The notes: generated by a model from the letters alone, not told the origin. 64,000 bases of DNA from Bin87 sp034423575 (GCA_034423575.1 DAOUIF010000030.1:46052-110051); one strand, 5' to 3'; positions 25,791 through 34,760 are shown, counted from the stretch's first letter. Numbers and translations: made by a program.

Positions 25791-26381
25791 ATGAGCACCT
25801 CATCATCGTCATCACAACGACGCAAGCGCGTTTATACCAAGTACGGCGACCAGGGCGAAACCAGTTTGCTCTACGGCGGCCGCGTGTCCAAGGCCAACCC
25901 TCATACCGAGGCCTACGGCATAACCGACGAGGCGGTCAGCCTCATGGGGCTCGCCCGCGCCCTCACCGACGACGACAAGGTCAAGAACATCCTGCGCGAC
26001 CTGCAGCGGGAACTGTTCACCGTCGCCGCCGAGCTGGCCACCGATCCCGAAAAGTACGACCTGTTCCATCAGCACTTCACTCCTGTGACCGAGGCGATGG
26101 TGGACAACCTGGAAGAGACCATCGACGAACTGGAGACCCACTTCCAGATGCCCCAGGTGTTCATCCTCCCGGGAGGAACGCCGTCCTCGTCGGCCATGGA
26201 CTCCGCCCGCACCGTGATCCGCACCGCTGAGCGCCGCGTGGTTGCGCTGGCAGAGGTCGGCGGCCTGACTAATCCGCTGATCCTCGCCTACTTGAACCGC
26301 CTGGGCGACCTGCTGTTCGTTCTGGCGCGGTATCACGACCGGGAGATTCCCATCGAACGAGCCACCGGCGAACGGGCCTGA
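25791..26381 (+). CDS. PduO-type ATP:cob(I)alamin adenosyltransferase
   Basis: The 196-residue enzyme makes adenosylcobalamin. It has the conserved N-terminal 'VYTKYGDQGETSLLYGGRVSK', 'LRDLQRELFTVAAELAT' in the middle, and 'FILPGGTPSSSAMDSARTVIRTAERR' carrying the ATP and cobalamin-binding Arg residues. The terminal 'YLNRLGDLLFVLARY' is also typical. The start was placed at ATG 25791; longer frames have no support. It is 7 bases upstream of hisH. Confidence 0.93.
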   Translation: MSTSSSSSQRRKRVYTKYGDQGETSLLYGGRVSKANPHTEAYGITDEAVSLMGLARALTDDDKVKNILRDLQRELFTVAAELATDPEKYDLFHQHFTPVTEAMVDNLEETIDELETHFQMPQVFILPGGTPSSSAMDSARTVIRTAERRVVALAEVGGLTNPLILAYLNRLGDLLFVLARYHDREIPIERATGERA

Positions 26382-26388
26382 CCCCAGG

Positions 26389-27027
26389 ATGGCCTTGGCG
26401 GATAACGGCCGGGTTCGCCTGGTCGTCATCGACTACGAGTCCGGCAACCTCCGCAGCGTCGCGCGGGCAGTGGAAAAGGCCGGCGTGGTGCCCACCGTGA
26501 CCTCGGACCCCGCGGCCCTGGCAGACGCGGACGGCGTCATCCTGCCCGGTGTGGGCTCAGGCCCGGCGGCTATGGCCGCGCTGCAATCCCGAAGCCTGGT
26601 CGACCCGCTGTTGGACTATATCGCCAGTGGTCGTCCGTTTCTGGGCGTTTGCCTAGGTCTGCAACTGCTCCTGGATGCCACCGACGAGGGCGACGCCGAC
26701 TGCCTTGGCCTGGTGCCCGGTCGTGTCCGTCGCTTGCCCGACGGCCTCAAGGTGCCGCACATGGGGTGGAATACCGTGGAGTTCCAGCGGGACCACCCGT
26801 TGTGGGAGGGCATACCCCCGGGCAGCCACTTCTACTTCGTCCACAGCTACTACGCCGATCCAGTAGCCCGGGAAAATGTCGCCGGCGTTACCGAGTACGG
26901 AGTGCCGTTCTGCAGTATCTACGCCCGTGACAACGTGGTGGCTACGCAGTTTCACCCCGAAAAGAGCGGCGAAAACGGCCTGCGCGTCTACGCGAATTTC
27001 ATCGCGCAGGTCAAAGCCCAAAAATAA
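26389..27027 (+). CDS. hisH: Imidazole glycerol phosphate synthase subunit HisH
   Basis: The glutaminase subunit passes ammonia to HisF in histidine synthesis. The 212 residues carry the full triad: Cys88 in GVCLGLQ, and His189 and Glu191 in QFHPEKSG. The 'PGVGSGPAAM' oxyanion region and 'KVPHMGWNTVEF' are as in the family. It overlaps the transcript of hisA (16-base gap) and shares it with the PduO-type gene. hisF is not in the window. Confidence 0.94.
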   Translation: MALADNGRVRLVVIDYESGNLRSVARAVEKAGVVPTVTSDPAALADADGVILPGVGSGPAAMAALQSRSLVDPLLDYIASGRPFLGVCLGLQLLLDATDEGDADCLGLVPGRVRRLPDGLKVPHMGWNTVEFQRDHPLWEGIPPGSHFYFVHSYYADPVARENVAGVTEYGVPFCSIYARDNVVATQFHPEKSGENGLRVYANFIAQVKAQK

Positions 27028-27043
27028 CTGGGCGGCCGGCATC

Positions 27044-27763
27044 ATGGAAATCATTCCCGCAATCGACCTGCGCGGCGGCAACTGCGTCCGCCTGTACCAG
27101 GGTGACTACGAGCAGGAAACGGTCTTCTCCGACGACCCGCTTGGCGTTGCAGAGCGGTGGCAGGCCGAGGGTGGTGAGCGGCTCCACATCGTCGACCTCG
27201 ACGGCGCGCACACCGGCAACCCCGCCAATCTAGCCGCCATCACCGCCATCACGGGCCGGCTGACCATCCCGGTTCAGGTCGGCGGCGGAATCCGCAGCGT
27301 CGACACCGCGGCCGGGTTGTTCGACGCCGGCGCGGCTCGCGTGGTGGTAGGCACCGCTGCCGTCGCTAATCCCGACCTGGTGGAAGACTTGTGCAAGCGC
27401 TTCGGCAGCGAGCGGGTGGTTGTTGCGCTGGACGCGCGGAACGGCCTGGTCGCCATTCACGGCTGGACCGAGACGTCCGAGATCACCGCTACCGAGTTGG
27501 CCGGGCGGATGCGTGATCTCGGGGTGGAGCGTCTGCTCTACACTGACATCGCCCGGGACGGCACCCTGGAAGAGCCGAACTACGAGGCCACAGCGGCCCT
27601 GGTGCGCGATAGCAGGATGCGCGTGCTGTCGGCTGGCGGCGTGGGCGCGGCGGCCCATGTGGAGCGGTTGATCGGTACCGGCGCGGAGGCGGCCATCATC
27701 GGACGCGCCCTGTACACCGGGGACATCACTGTGACCGCAGCCCTGGCGGCGGCGAGAGCATAG
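27044..27763 (+). CDS. hisA: Phosphoribosylformimino-AICAR phosphate isomerase
   Basis: A (beta-alpha)8 isomerase of histidine synthesis. The 239 residues have catalytic Asp8 in AIDLRGG and Asp130 in ALDARNG, with 'VGGGIRS' and 'SAGGVGAAAHV' as phosphate loops. Start ATG 27044 was chosen because the family begins with MEIIPAIDLRGG; the longer frame overlaps hisH out of register. Confidence 0.95.
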   Translation: MEIIPAIDLRGGNCVRLYQGDYEQETVFSDDPLGVAERWQAEGGERLHIVDLDGAHTGNPANLAAITAITGRLTIPVQVGGGIRSVDTAAGLFDAGAARVVVGTAAVANPDLVEDLCKRFGSERVVVALDARNGLVAIHGWTETSEITATELAGRMRDLGVERLLYTDIARDGTLEEPNYEATAALVRDSRMRVLSAGGVGAAAHVERLIGTGAEAAIIGRALYTGDITVTAALAAARA

Positions 27764-27791
27764 CCGGGAGATCAACACCCGCTAAGGCAGG

Positions 27792-28415
27792 CTAGGCCGC
27801 TGCTGCGGCCACCGCGTCGTCATCGTCCACCGCGACGCCTCCCCGCTGGTCCAGGTATTGCTGGCGCAACGCCAGCCGCTCGGACGACGTGTCATCCCAG
27901 TCGTCCCGATGGACTTCCATCAGGATGAAGTCGTGGGACATCCGGCGGACGTTTCGCACCGGGTTGAAGCCCGACCGTTCGAAGCACTTCTGCGCCCGGT
28001 GGTTCCATTCCAGGGTATGCAGGTACACCCGCTTGAGTCGCAGGTCGTCGAACATGTGGTGCAGCAGCGTCACCACCGCGTCGTAGCCGTAGCCGCCGCT
28101 CCAGTAATCCCGGTCGCCGATGACGATGCCGAGTTCTGCTTCCTTGGAAAGGCTGTCGAGGTCGTAGTACATGCAGTTGCCGATGAACTTGCCTCCGGCA
28201 ACCTCGATGGCGAAGTGGTGCGAACCGGGCGTGGGCCAGCGGATCTGGTCTTCGAAGAGCTTGAGGTAGCGCTCGTACTTCATGGTCAGCGGGTAGGCGG
28301 CGTCCAGCCGGGCGATCTCGGGGTCGCTGCGCCAGATGTAGTCCTTCTCGGCGTCTTCCATGCGCTTGCCCCGTAGGAGAACGCGCACGCCCCGCAAAAC
28401 CAGGTCCTTGCTCAT
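27792..28415 (-). CDS. GNAT acetyltransferase (RimJ/RimL-like)
   Basis: The 207-residue product has the acetyltransferase fold. 'FAIEVAGGKFIGNCMYYDLD', 'AELGIVIGDRDYWSGGYGYDAV' (acetyl-CoA binding) and 'RVYLHTLEWNHRAQKCFERSGF' are as in the RimJ/RimL group. An acidic Ala/Asp tail ends the protein. It overlaps the upstream Nudix gene by 4 bases. The substrate is unknown. Confidence 0.9.
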   Translation of the reverse strand: MSKDLVLRGVRVLLRGKRMEDAEKDYIWRSDPEIARLDAAYPLTMKYERYLKLFEDQIRWPTPGSHHFAIEVAGGKFIGNCMYYDLDSLSKEAELGIVIGDRDYWSGGYGYDAVVTLLHHMFDDLRLKRVYLHTLEWNHRAQKCFERSGFNPVRNVRRMSHDFILMEVHRDDWDDTSSERLALRQQYLDQRGGVAVDDDDAVAAAAA

Positions 28416-28990
28416 TGCTCCACCCCTCGCCGGTAGGAATCAATCAGCGAACGGGCCGCTTCCAAGACTTCGCGCTCGTTGTCGTATTCGAGCAGTTCCA
28501 CCGCCTCTTCGTAGCTGCACCACTCCACCACGTCGAATTCGGCGTCGTGGTCCGAGGTGCTGCCGCCCATGGGCTCCATCAGGTAGAAATAGACGGTCTT
28601 GTCGTAGCGGATGCCGTCGTCGTGGCCAACGAAGAAATACCGAATGCTCGTTATGGGCGCCAGGACGTTGACGTGTACTCCGGTTTCCTCCTGCACCTCC
28701 CGTTGGGCCGTCTGCTCCACGGTCTCGCCCCGCTCGGGAGTGCCCTTGGGCAATCGCCAAGTCATGGGGGCGTCCTCGCCGTGGAAGCCGGGACGCGCCC
28801 GGGCGCAAAGCAGGGTCTCGATGAGGTCGCCGGTCTCGCGGAACACGAGCCCGCCGGCCGAAACCACCTTCACGTTGGAGCGAGCGCCGGTTGCGTAAGG
28901 ATCGGACACGGCCGGCACGTCGTCGTCAAATCCGAATCCCGCGCTGGCAACGCGGGGTTCGTCGTCTGGGAGCAGAGTAGGGTTGTTCAT
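28412..28990 (-). CDS. Nudix hydrolase
   Basis: The 192-residue product has a complete Nudix box at 83-105 (G-x5-E-x7-REVQEETG). An N-terminal extension of about 40 residues and 'VVSAGGLVFRETGD' precede it. Likely substrates are nucleoside diphosphate derivatives. It is coupled to the acetyltransferase gene by a 4-base overlap. Confidence 0.9.
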   Translation of the reverse strand: MNNPTLLPDDEPRVASAGFGFDDDVPAVSDPYATGARSNVKVVSAGGLVFRETGDLIETLLCARARPGFHGEDAPMTWRLPKGTPERGETVEQTAQREVQEETGVHVNVLAPITSIRYFFVGHDDGIRYDKTVYFYLMEPMGGSTSDHDAEFDVVEWCSYEEAVELLEYDNEREVLEAARSLIDSYRRGVEQ

Positions 28991-29061
28991 GACATCGGAG
29001 TCTGGAAAAGCATATCCAAGTCATTGTAGCCGCAGGGCCGGGACGGGTCAAACGGCGCACC

Positions 29062-29080
29062 GGCTCGGGGAAACCGAGCC
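29062..29080. other. Stem-loop downstream of the secreted-protein gene
   Basis: GGCTCGG (29062-29068) and CCGAGCC (29074-29080) form a 7-bp stem with a GGAAA loop, located about 95 bases after the minus-strand stop at 29177. No T-run; a weak terminator or mRNA-end structure. Confidence 0.45.
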
Positions 29081-29176
29081 GTCACGCCCGCGGAGGAACG
29101 CCCCCGTACCCGAAACTGCGCCGCTTCAACGTGGAATAGGCCTAGTCAGGTGTGGGACTCACCGTATCGGATCGTC

Positions 29177-30013
29177 CTACCCTCCCGGCACACCTAGTTC
29201 GGGTGCGGCAGCTTCCAAGCCACAGGCAATCAGCCCGAACAAGACCGCCGATAGGTCTTCTTCAGTTGGAAAAGGCTTGGACAGTACTGAAACGACTGAT
29301 TGCAGCAGTTCCTGAACGCAGGCGTTTTCCTCACCAATCGCGTCCGCCTCGCGGACTATCGCAGCGAAAGCTATGGCAAAGGTCAGGGCGAAACCCGTGT
29401 CCTCCGAAAGGCAACTGAATATGAGGATATCTTGCATTCGGGGTTCATCGCCCTCATACAAGACCGGGCTTTGCAACGCGGTCGCCAGCCCTTCTTCGCC
29501 GAACGCGGTCGCGATGCACGATTGTTCCGCAGTAGAGAACACGCCGAACAGGTCGCCCCATTTGGGGTCCGGGTTGGGCCCATACGGTCCCACCGGAATC
29601 AGGCGGTCATAGAACTGGCGGAACAGCGTTTTGGAAACCGGACGGACGGTTTCCTCCTGCTCTTTTTCGACGCGGAATGTCACCTGTTCAGCGTCTGGCA
29701 CATCCTCTGTGCTTCCGGGTCGGCGGACCATCAGGTAGCACACCTCATCGGGTGATCCCGGGGCATATCCCGCCTTGTAACGGTCATCGGCTCGATACGC
29801 CCGAACCGTCTCGTAGCCGTTGCTGTCCGCGCTTCGTATTACGAACCACTCCGCTTCTTCGGAGTCGGTGAAAAACTGCTCTACGGGCTGTTCCGGCCAA
29901 CTGGATGGGCAGTCCGGCGCCCCAGCAAGAGCGGTGTCCGTGAACAGGGTGATCGCTCCCAGCGCGCCAAGGAAGCAGATCGTCGCAACGATGGTTGCCG
30001 TTTTCATATCCAC
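29177..30013 (-). CDS. Secreted protein of unknown function (278 aa)
   Basis: An N-terminal signal sequence (about 1-30) ends in ALAGA, a good signal peptidase I site, so the mature protein should be exported. Several Cys residues (about 35, 92, 166, 201, 232, 263) could form disulphides. The rest is mixed alpha/beta with acidic stretches. It is not recognised. ATG 30007 is an equally good start. Two hairpins lie upstream. Confidence 0.6.
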   Translation of the reverse strand: MDMKTATIVATICFLGALGAITLFTDTALAGAPDCPSSWPEQPVEQFFTDSEEAEWFVIRSADSNGYETVRAYRADDRYKAGYAPGSPDEVCYLMVRRPGSTEDVPDAEQVTFRVEKEQEETVRPVSKTLFRQFYDRLIPVGPYGPNPDPKWGDLFGVFSTAEQSCIATAFGEEGLATALQSPVLYEGDEPRMQDILIFSCLSEDTGFALTFAIAFAAIVREADAIGEENACVQELLQSVVSVLSKPFPTEEDLSAVLFGLIACGLEAAAPELGVPGG

Positions 30014-30064
30014 CCCGAAATATTATTTGGCCGAGCCGGCATATGGGCACGGTTCGCGCTATGA

Positions 30065-30134
30065 GGTTGACCTGATCGGCACACCTCTCGGCTGCAGGTC
30101 AACCGACTATACACGGCCTGGCGCCAGGCCGTGT
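30065..30134. other. Two adjacent hairpins, one a perfect 24-base palindrome
   Basis: GGTTGACCTG (30065-30074) pairs with CAGGTCAACC (30095-30104). Immediately after, ACACGGCCTGGC and its exact reverse complement form a perfect palindrome at 30111-30134. The pair lies between the MoaD-like gene and the secreted-protein gene, both on the minus strand. It could be a terminator lacking a T-run or an operator for a dimeric regulator. Confidence 0.7.
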
Positions 30135-30198
30135 TCATGATGGACACACAGTACGACGCGGTATGTGGGCAGCCGTTAGAGTCGCCGACCGGTGGGGT

Positions 30199-30462
30199 CT
30201 ATCCGCCGCCAATCGCCGGTACGAAATGTATCTCCGCGTTTTCCGAGACTCTTTCCATCAGGCCCATGCGGGCGACTTCCCCATCAACCGCAACCGCCAG
30301 GTTGGAGCGGATCTCGCCGTCCTCCATCAACCGACCGGAGATGCCCGGGAACCTTTCCTCCAGTTGCTCGATCACCTGCCGCACGTTCCGCGCAGTAACG
30401 TCGACTTCCTTCACCCCGCCCGTCGTCGCCTGTAGCATGGTTGGCACAAACACTCTGGCCAT
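30199..30462 (-). CDS. MoaD/ThiS-family beta-grasp protein
   Basis: The 87-residue ubiquitin-fold sulfur carrier ends in a Gly-Gly tail (AIGGG), which is the site of adenylation and thiocarboxylation in MoaD and ThiS. 'MARVFVPTMLQATTGGVKEVDV' and 'NAEIHFVPAIGGG' are typical. A longer frame exists, but ATG 30462 is preceded by GGGGGTGAGG and gives a normal length. No moaE or thiG is nearby, so the recipient is unknown. It follows the cytochrome c gene by 59 bases. Confidence 0.88.
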   Translation of the reverse strand: MARVFVPTMLQATTGGVKEVDVTARNVRQVIEQLEERFPGISGRLMEDGEIRSNLAVAVDGEVARMGLMERVSENAEIHFVPAIGGG

Positions 30463-30521
30463 GACCCTCACCCCCTTGCGTCGATACTGCATTCCATCAT
30501 ACGTCGCCGACCGTGTCCGGC

Positions 30522-30983
30522 TCAACACGCGGCGATGTCGGCCTCCGGCGCAATGATTCCATTGGCCCGTTGCAGCTCGCGGATGTAGCAGATGATGTTC
30601 GGGATATCCTCGTCAGTTACGGCTGGCACGGGAGGCATGTTCCCGAACTGCCAATGGTGCGCCGGAACGCCGTTCCGCACCGCGCTCTGGATGGTGAAGT
30701 CCTGGTGGTGCCCCGGCTCGTAAATCTTGTGCACCAGCGGCGGACCAAGGCCCGTGCCCGAGGCGTTGGGCCCGTGGCACAGCGCGCAGTTGGCGTTGAA
30801 TACCTGCTCGCCGGCGCGGGCGTTCTCGGAAAGGCTGGGCACAACCACTGCCGCAGCGCCGGAGGCCGGCTGGGTGGGATGGTAGCTTTGCTCCGGCGGT
30901 TCCTCTGTCGCACAGCCCGCCAAGACCAAAACCAGCAACACCGTCGCCAACAGGCTGAAGGCCATTCCTCGCAGCGCGTTCAT
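30522..30983 (-). CDS. Lipoprotein c-type cytochrome
   Basis: The 153-residue product has a lipoprotein signal with lipobox Cys24 (VLAGC) and one haem-c site CALCH (66-70). A distal Met ligand is likely at 116 in NMPP. It should shuttle electrons on the outer face of the membrane. ATG 30983 gives the signal sequence; the longer upstream frame is arginine-rich and implausible. It is followed by the MoaD-like gene. Confidence 0.9.
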   Translation of the reverse strand: MNALRGMAFSLLATVLLVLVLAGCATEEPPEQSYHPTQPASGAAAVVVPSLSENARAGEQVFNANCALCHGPNASGTGLGPPLVHKIYEPGHHQDFTIQSAVRNGVPAHHWQFGNMPPVPAVTDEDIPNIICYIRELQRANGIIAPEADIAAC

Positions 30984-31048
30984 TGGCGTGAACGTGGGTG
31001 GTCGATTGGTGCCGACCGTTGAGATGCGATGGTCACATCCGCGGCAGC

Positions 31049-31987
31049 CTAGTTGCCCAGCGGCCCGTGGAAACGCGGCAGGATCTCTTCGCCGGCCTGC
31101 TCCAGCTGTTCCATGGACTCGGTGCCGGCGCACAGTGGACGGATGACAAACTTGAACCCGCCGGCGTCGATGTACTCCTGGATGAAGTCGCCGATCTGTT
31201 CCGACGTGCCGACCGCTGAGTACTCGGTGAAGTGCGCGTCCGGCCTCTGGCGGGTCACGAACTGCTCCGATCTGGCCTCACCTTCCTTTGGGTCGTCGCA
31301 GATGTAGTAGCCGACGAGCACGCCCACGTGATCCTCTTCGATCTCGCGGTCATACTGCTGGGCGGTCTCGAAGACGATTTCACGACCCGACCGCACTTCT
31401 TCTGGTGTGGCGCTGGAAACCAGCCAGCCGTCGCCCACACGGCCCACGCGGCGCGCCGCCGCCGGGCTGCGCCCGCCGATCCATACGGGAGGCGAAGGTT
31501 TGAGGAAGGTGCGGGGCGTCACCGACACGTTGTGCGTGGTGAAGAACTCTCCCTCGTGGGTGACCCCTTCCTCCTCCCACAGCCGACGCATCAGCGCGAT
31601 GGCCTCGTCGGTGCGGCGGGCGCGGTCGGCCTTGGGAACGCCGCAGGCCTCGTATTCGTCCGGATCCTCCTGGCCCAGGCCCACGGCGGGGAAGAAACGG
31701 CCCTGGGAGAGCCAGTCCAGCGTGGCCACCTGCTTGGCCAGCACCACCGGGTTGCGCAGCGGCAGCGCCAGCACGCTGGTGCCGAACTTGAGGCGGTCCG
31801 AATAGCCCGCCACCAGGGACAGCGCGACCATGGGCTCCAGGCTGAACCGGTCGCTGCAGATGCGGTCGCTGAGCCAGATGGAGTCGTACTCGTACCTGTC
31901 GCCCAGTTCCACCAGGGTGCGGAGGAAGTTGGGGTCGTCGCCTCCCTGTCCGAATGCTCCGGGGACGTAGCCGATGGCAACGCTCAT
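31049..31987 (-). CDS. LLM-class flavin-dependent monooxygenase (copy 3)
   Basis: The 312-residue luciferase-like protein has 'GDRYEYDSIWLSDRI', 'LKFGTSVLALPLRNPVVLAKQVATLDWLSQGRFFPAVGLG' and 'KPSPPVWIGGRSPAAARRVGRVGDGW'. The last is typical of F420-dependent members. ATG 31987 is the family-like start (MSVAIGYVPG); the preceding residues are Arg-rich. A repeat element lies upstream, between it and the epimerase gene. The substrate is unknown. Confidence 0.9.
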   Translation of the reverse strand: MSVAIGYVPGAFGQGGDDPNFLRTLVELGDRYEYDSIWLSDRICSDRFSLEPMVALSLVAGYSDRLKFGTSVLALPLRNPVVLAKQVATLDWLSQGRFFPAVGLGQEDPDEYEACGVPKADRARRTDEAIALMRRLWEEEGVTHEGEFFTTHNVSVTPRTFLKPSPPVWIGGRSPAAARRVGRVGDGWLVSSATPEEVRSGREIVFETAQQYDREIEEDHVGVLVGYYICDDPKEGEARSEQFVTRQRPDAHFTEYSAVGTSEQIGDFIQEYIDAGGFKFVIRPLCAGTESMEQLEQAGEEILPRFHGPLGN

Positions 31988-32043
31988 GGTCTGTTCCTCC
32001 TTGGTTGTCCGTGGACGCCTGTGCCGCATTGTAGCAAAGCGGT

Positions 32044-32136
32044 CGTCAGAAGCGGGATTTTCGGAATGGTGAGGATTGGCAGGATTGCAGTCAACATCCT
32101 GGAAATCCTCTAATCCCGCAAATCCTGCTTCTGACG
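32044..32136. repeat. Inverted-repeat element with 17-base ends
   Basis: CGTCAGAAGCGGGATTT (32044-32060) and AAATCCTGCTTCTGACG (32120-32136) are reverse complements with one mismatch. The 59-base interior has further AGGATT/AATCCT complementarity. The element ends 9 bases before the epimerase stop codon. It resembles the AATCCTG-type dispersed intergenic repeats seen in many bacteria. Confidence 0.8.
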
Positions 32137-32145
32137 ATTTCCGTT

Positions 32146-33087
32146 TTAGCCCCTGATCGGATCCAGGCCGGCCTCGGCGCGGGCGTCGTTGATGTGGTCC
32201 AGCACACGCATGCGCAGGGGCGGCAGTTCGTAGCCGACGTCGGCCATCATGCGGCTGTTGTCCACCAGGTACACGTGAGGCACCGGACGGTTTCCAGTGG
32301 TGATGCTGGCGTCGGGGATATAGGAACGGACGATGTCGGCCACGTCCGCAATGGTCGCCAGCTCGCCGCCGCTGATATAGATGTGGTGGTTCAGGCTGTC
32401 GGCGAGAGCAACGCGGACGAAGATCTCGGCAGCGTCCTCCGAGTGGATCATGGGCGATGCTTCCTGCGGGTCGAAGTCCATGCTCACCGGCTGCCCGATG
32501 GCCGGCAGCGACATCATGAGTCCTCCGATCATGCCGGTCATACCGGTGACCCGTCCGTGCCCGAAGACGGTGCAGATGCGAACGCCGCGAATGTCCAGAC
32601 CGTGCAGCGTGCGGTAGCGGGCGGCGGCGAAGTCGTTCACCGCTTTGGTCATACCGTACACGTTGATGGGCGCCGGCAGGTCGTCCTCGATGAGCGGACG
32701 GTCGCCGAAGGTGTCCTGGACGCCGTAGACCGCGATGCTGCTGGCGTACACCACGCGGCGAATGTTGCCCCAGCGGGCCGCCTCAAAAATGTTGTTGGTG
32801 CCGTCAATGTTGACGGCCATGCCGGTGGCGGGCCGGTCCTCGGTGTCGGGCGGCAGCAGCGCCGCCATGTGGATGATGCGGTCCACGCTGTGACGGTTGA
32901 CAGCTTCCAGCAGGTGGTCCAGGCGGGTCACGTCGCCCCGGTAGATGGATATGCGTTCCAGCAGGGGTTGCAGGTTCGCCCGCGGCGGAGCCAGGTCAAA
33001 GCAGACCACCTCCTCGCCCCGTTCCACCAGCTTGCGGATGATGCGGTTGCCGATAAACCCGGTCCCGCCGGTAACCATCACTGACAT
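32146..33087 (-). CDS. NAD-dependent epimerase/dehydratase
   Basis: The 313-residue extended SDR has the NAD motif GGTGFIG (7-13), an 'AALLPP' turn, a catalytic Tyr-x3-Lys in YGMTK and 'VYASSIAVYG' before it. Its partner substrate is likely a nucleotide sugar or other hydroxy compound. GGGAGG lies upstream of ATG 33087. It sits alone between other minus-strand genes. Confidence 0.9.
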   Translation of the reverse strand: MSVMVTGGTGFIGNRIIRKLVERGEEVVCFDLAPPRANLQPLLERISIYRGDVTRLDHLLEAVNRHSVDRIIHMAALLPPDTEDRPATGMAVNIDGTNNIFEAARWGNIRRVVYASSIAVYGVQDTFGDRPLIEDDLPAPINVYGMTKAVNDFAAARYRTLHGLDIRGVRICTVFGHGRVTGMTGMIGGLMMSLPAIGQPVSMDFDPQEASPMIHSEDAAEIFVRVALADSLNHHIYISGGELATIADVADIVRSYIPDASITTGNRPVPHVYLVDNSRMMADVGYELPPLRMRVLDHINDARAEAGLDPIRG

Positions 33088-33206
33088 GCATTGACCTCCC
33101 GGGTCGTCTGGTGAGTAGGATCTGATCAGGTAGCGCGCTTGCTTCGAGACGAGTGCTCGGTCGGACTTGATTTGCTGCGCCGACTGTCGATTGCAGCCGG
33201 TTCGGC

Positions 33207-33818
33207 TCAGGGGCCCGGCCCTCTCAGCGGGCTGTCAATGTACTCGCCCATCTTGAGCGTGCCCAGCACATCGTTCCAGACTGATTTTGCGCGCTGAGCG
33301 TCCTCTGGCCAGTAGCTGAGGGTGAGCAGGGCGTGGATGGACTTCTGGGAGTCGCGTGTGATCGCCTGGAGGGAGTGTGCAGGACGCTTCTCGCCCGGGT
33401 CCATAAACTCGGATTCGACCCACGCCATCTCCAAGTTGCCCAGTTTGATGGTAATCGGGGAGCCGCGATTGGTGGTGTCCAAACCCCGGCGCCGGCGACG
33501 GCTGGCTCGACCCCGCTTGGCGGGCGCGTCGTCGGAGGTCACGTCCTTGATCAGCTGGTGCAATGGCAAACTGCTCCAGTCAATGTTCATGCCGTAACCG
33601 GCATAGAATATGGTGACTTCCAGCCCCATGGTGTCGTCCGGGTGTGGAGCGTCGCGGAACTTGATGGACTTGCGCGAAGGTTCCACCAGCCAATCCTGGG
33701 GGATTTCAAAGCGCAGCGCGCCTCGGTCGGCCACGAATACCTTGTTCCCCGGCTTGGCGGTCCAGCCGTGGTTGTCGGGCAGGTTGAAAACTTCTTTGTG
33801 CCACTCCTGATCTTCCAC
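33207..33818 (-). CDS. Uncharacterised protein (203 aa)
   Basis: The product is soluble, with a beta-rich N-terminal part ('GALRFEIPQDWLVE') reminiscent of small DcrB/PsbP-like folds and a basic patch 'KRGRASRRRRRGLD' near 97-110. The start is a GTG. The family is not recognised, and the DcrB resemblance is only a weak impression. Confidence 0.5.
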   Translation of the reverse strand: MEDQEWHKEVFNLPDNHGWTAKPGNKVFVADRGALRFEIPQDWLVEPSRKSIKFRDAPHPDDTMGLEVTIFYAGYGMNIDWSSLPLHQLIKDVTSDDAPAKRGRASRRRRRGLDTTNRGSPITIKLGNLEMAWVESEFMDPGEKRPAHSLQAITRDSQKSIHALLTLSYWPEDAQRAKSVWNDVLGTLKMGEYIDSPLRGPGP

Positions 33819-33935
33819 CGGTCACCCGCCTTGCGTTAACGCGATTTGATGGGATGCAGTTATTATAGACGATGCCGAAATTTTGGTTTCTTGCGAATTC
33901 TCATCTGGGCCGCGCTGGGGCGGACAGGCACCTGC

Positions 33936-34760
33936 CTAATTGTTCCCGCTGCTCACGTCCCGACGCTCCGTGATCACCACCGCCAGTGCGGCGAAGGCGG
34001 TCGCATAAGCTGTCACTGCCGGCAGGAACACCCAGGCGCCAAGATCGTCGTCGCGCCCCATCAGACCGCGGGTGACTCCCCACAGCGTCCAGCGGGTGTA
34101 GTCGCCCAGGTCCACGTCCAACGCCAGTTGGGATATCGCCCCTGCAGCCGGGTACGCGATGGATTCTACGATCAACACGGCGATGCCAACACCCAACCCG
34201 AAGGCGGTGGAACGGCCGACGGCGCACAGCAGCGCCCCCAGCAGCATATAGGCCATCGCCGCGGGCCAGGCAGATGCGAACCTCCCCGCGCTCTCGACCC
34301 AGCTTCCAGAACCCCCTGGTGCGATTTCCACCCCGTTAGCCGGCGTACCCGCCGCGATCATGCCCACGGCCGCGGCCAAGAGCCACGACACAATCCACAC
34401 GACCGCCAGGAGCAGCGCTGCCAGGACCAGCTTCGCCGTGATCACCTGCCAGCGGAATTGCCCCCGGGCGAACAGCGGGCGGAAGGTTCCCCATCCGTAG
34501 TCGCTGCCCAGGATCATTCCGGCCAGGACTATCCCCAGGAACGGCCCCAGCCTCGACAACAGTTCGAACACCAGCAGCGGATATCCGTAGGGTGGGATCG
34601 AAAAGTCGGACTGGATCAGCCGCAGCACTCCGGCGGATATTGCCAGCGTCCCCACCACCGCCAGCGCCAGCAGGCCCAGGATCACCCAGAATTCCGTCCT
34701 CCGGCTCAGGCGGAACCACTCCCACCGCAACGCGTTGGCTACTACGGCGAAGTTGGTCAT
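33936..34760 (-). CDS. ABC-2 type transporter permease
   Basis: The 274-residue integral membrane protein has about six hydrophobic helices and a 'FFRLSRRTEFWVI'-type entry. It should form the channel for the ATPase encoded 4 bases upstream by overlap. The substrate is unknown. Confidence 0.85.
   Translation of the reverse strand: MTNFAVVANALRWEWFRLSRRTEFWVILGLLALAVVGTLAISAGVLRLIQSDFSIPPYGYPLLVFELLSRLGPFLGIVLAGMILGSDYGWGTFRPLFARGQFRWQVITAKLVLAALLLAVVWIVSWLLAAAVGMIAAGTPANGVEIAPGGSGSWVESAGRFASAWPAAMAYMLLGALLCAVGRSTAFGLGVGIAVLIVESIAYPAAGAISQLALDVDLGDYTRWTLWGVTRGLMGRDDDLGAWVFLPAVTAYATAFAALAVVITERRDVSSGNN

Noticed and set aside
29062..29080. Candidate tRNA or RNA gene at the stem-loop
   Set aside because: It is a single 7-bp hairpin with no cloverleaf or conserved T-loop.
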